From Bradyrhizobium oropedii (lineage in GTDB: Bacteria; Pseudomonadota; Alphaproteobacteria; Rhizobiales; Xanthobacteraceae), in contig NZ_JACMYO010000009.1 in the NCBI RefSeq assembly GCF_020889685.1, positions 21,637 to 85,636 on the forward strand: a DNA stretch of 64,000 bases, in the 5' to 3' direction. Below, one piece after another: positions 63,641 to 64,000 of this stretch. Under the pieces are notes generated by a model that made no database searches, was not told the DNA's origin, and saw nothing but the letters and a program-made list of their open reading frames with translations. The translations under genes and the position numbers were made by a program. Position 1 is the stretch's first letter; each line of letters opens with the position of its first letter.

Positions 63641-63722
63641 GTCATTGCGAGCGAAGCGAAGCAATCCATCGATCCTCTCGGGGATAGATGGATTGCTTCG
63701 TCGCTTCGCTCCTCGCAATGAC
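63641..63722. repeat. Rhizobial GTCATTGCGAG palindrome, copy 3
   Basis: Begins GTCATTGCGAGCGAAGCGAA and ends CTCCTCGCAATGAC, with GCAATCCATC / GATGGATTGC arms. Same family as 47541 and 50125. Confidence 0.85.
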
Positions 63723-63918
63723 GGGTGGCGAGAGCGGCCCCTTCTTGAGCTTTTCCACATCCTGCAGCGTCGGGAACCTGTCAAATATCGAAAACAACCC
63801 CATGCAAAGTAGCCGGCGGCTACCAGCGACCGACTCGGCAACTTGACACGTCGGGCAACTCAGCGGTATTTTTCCATTATTCCGAAATCGTGAAAGCTTG
63901 CCCGGGGCTGATCTTCCC

Positions 63919-63942
63919 CTTCTCCCCGCCTGCGGGGAGAAG
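63919..63942. repeat. CTTCTCCCCGC inverted repeat
   Basis: CTTCTCCCCGC (63919-63929) pairs with GCGGGGAGAAG (63932-63942). It is followed by GTCGGGATGAGGGGGAGT, the standard flank of this repeat in Bradyrhizobium and relatives. No gene is supported in 63723-64000. Confidence 0.75.
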
Positions 63943-64000
63943 GTCGGGATGAGGGGGAGTCTCCGCGAGGACGGCGAGAGACGCATTCGCGGAGAGTCCC

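Noticed and set aside
63642..63803. A 53-codon minus-strand frame (MGLFSIFDRFPTLQDV...)
   Set aside because: The first 25 residues look protein-like, but the rest reads through a dispersed repeat and no ribosome binding site is present. Possibly a gene end replaced by the repeat; not enough support.
62018..63841. A 607-codon minus-strand frame opposite Anbu and the SDR
   Set aside because: Composition is Arg/Gly/Asp-rich without motifs; both plus-strand genes are well supported.

Overview
The window comes from a high-GC alphaproteobacterial chromosome, most likely Bradyrhizobium or a close relative. The evidence is the GC-rich codon use, the rhizobial dispersed palindromes (the GTCATTGCGAG...CGCAATGAC, GTCATGGCCGGGC, GTCATTCCGGGG and CTTCTCCCCGC families), FixJ-type regulators, many ABC peptide transporters and M20 hydrolases, and a branched-chain keto-acid dehydrogenase. 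No database search was possible, so names rest on motifs and gene order.

Region 1 (1-6.5 kb, minus strand) is a compact operon: NAD-malic enzyme, fumarase C, a small FUSC-like membrane protein, a ThrE-type exporter and a type II NADH dehydrogenase cut by the window start. Together they suggest C4-dicarboxylate dissimilation with NADH reoxidation. Region 2 (6.7-19.3 kb) is regulatory and stress related: a 953-aa winged-helix/ATPase/TPR regulator, Ohr peroxidase, a multi-PAS histidine kinase with an internal duplication, two response regulators, an OmpR-type DNA-binding protein, an AaeAB-like aromatic-acid efflux set (FUSC, DUF1656, HlyD) whose FUSC gene carries a one-base frameshift, and an exported alpha/beta hydrolase.

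Region 3 (about 19.3-28.45 kb) is an integrative element ending just upstream of a tRNA-Leu gene. It carries a replicase/primase-like protein, an origin-like cluster of inverted repeats, a ribbon-helix-helix regulator with an 18-bp palindrome at its divergent promoter, a Lon-like AAA+ ATPase, several small unknown proteins, an excisionase-like HTH protein and a tyrosine integrase. A frameshifted PilZ gene and two small ORFs follow the tRNA.

Region 4 (29.7-45.8 kb) is a peptide and amino-acid scavenging cluster: a peptide-binding protein, three M20 hydrolases, an FAD amino-acid dehydrogenase behind a tandem glycine riboswitch, DppBC permeases behind a good sigma-54 promoter candidate, a fused DppDF ATPase, an MlrC-type M81 peptidase, an amidase, a crotonase and a lipase-like hydrolase.

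Region 5 (45.9-64 kb) is mixed housekeeping and detoxification: quinone oxidoreductase, HCCA isomerase/DsbA fold, GST, MetE-like methyltransferase, Gpt and CinA-like protein. It also holds the ATP-grasp / alpha-E / transglutaminase triad and, about 7 kb away, the proteasome-like Anbu peptidase usually associated with it. An AhpD-like protein, the E1alpha-E1beta-E2 operon of a branched-chain keto-acid dehydrogenase (no E3 nearby), a GYD protein, a second peptide-binding protein and an SDR complete the region.
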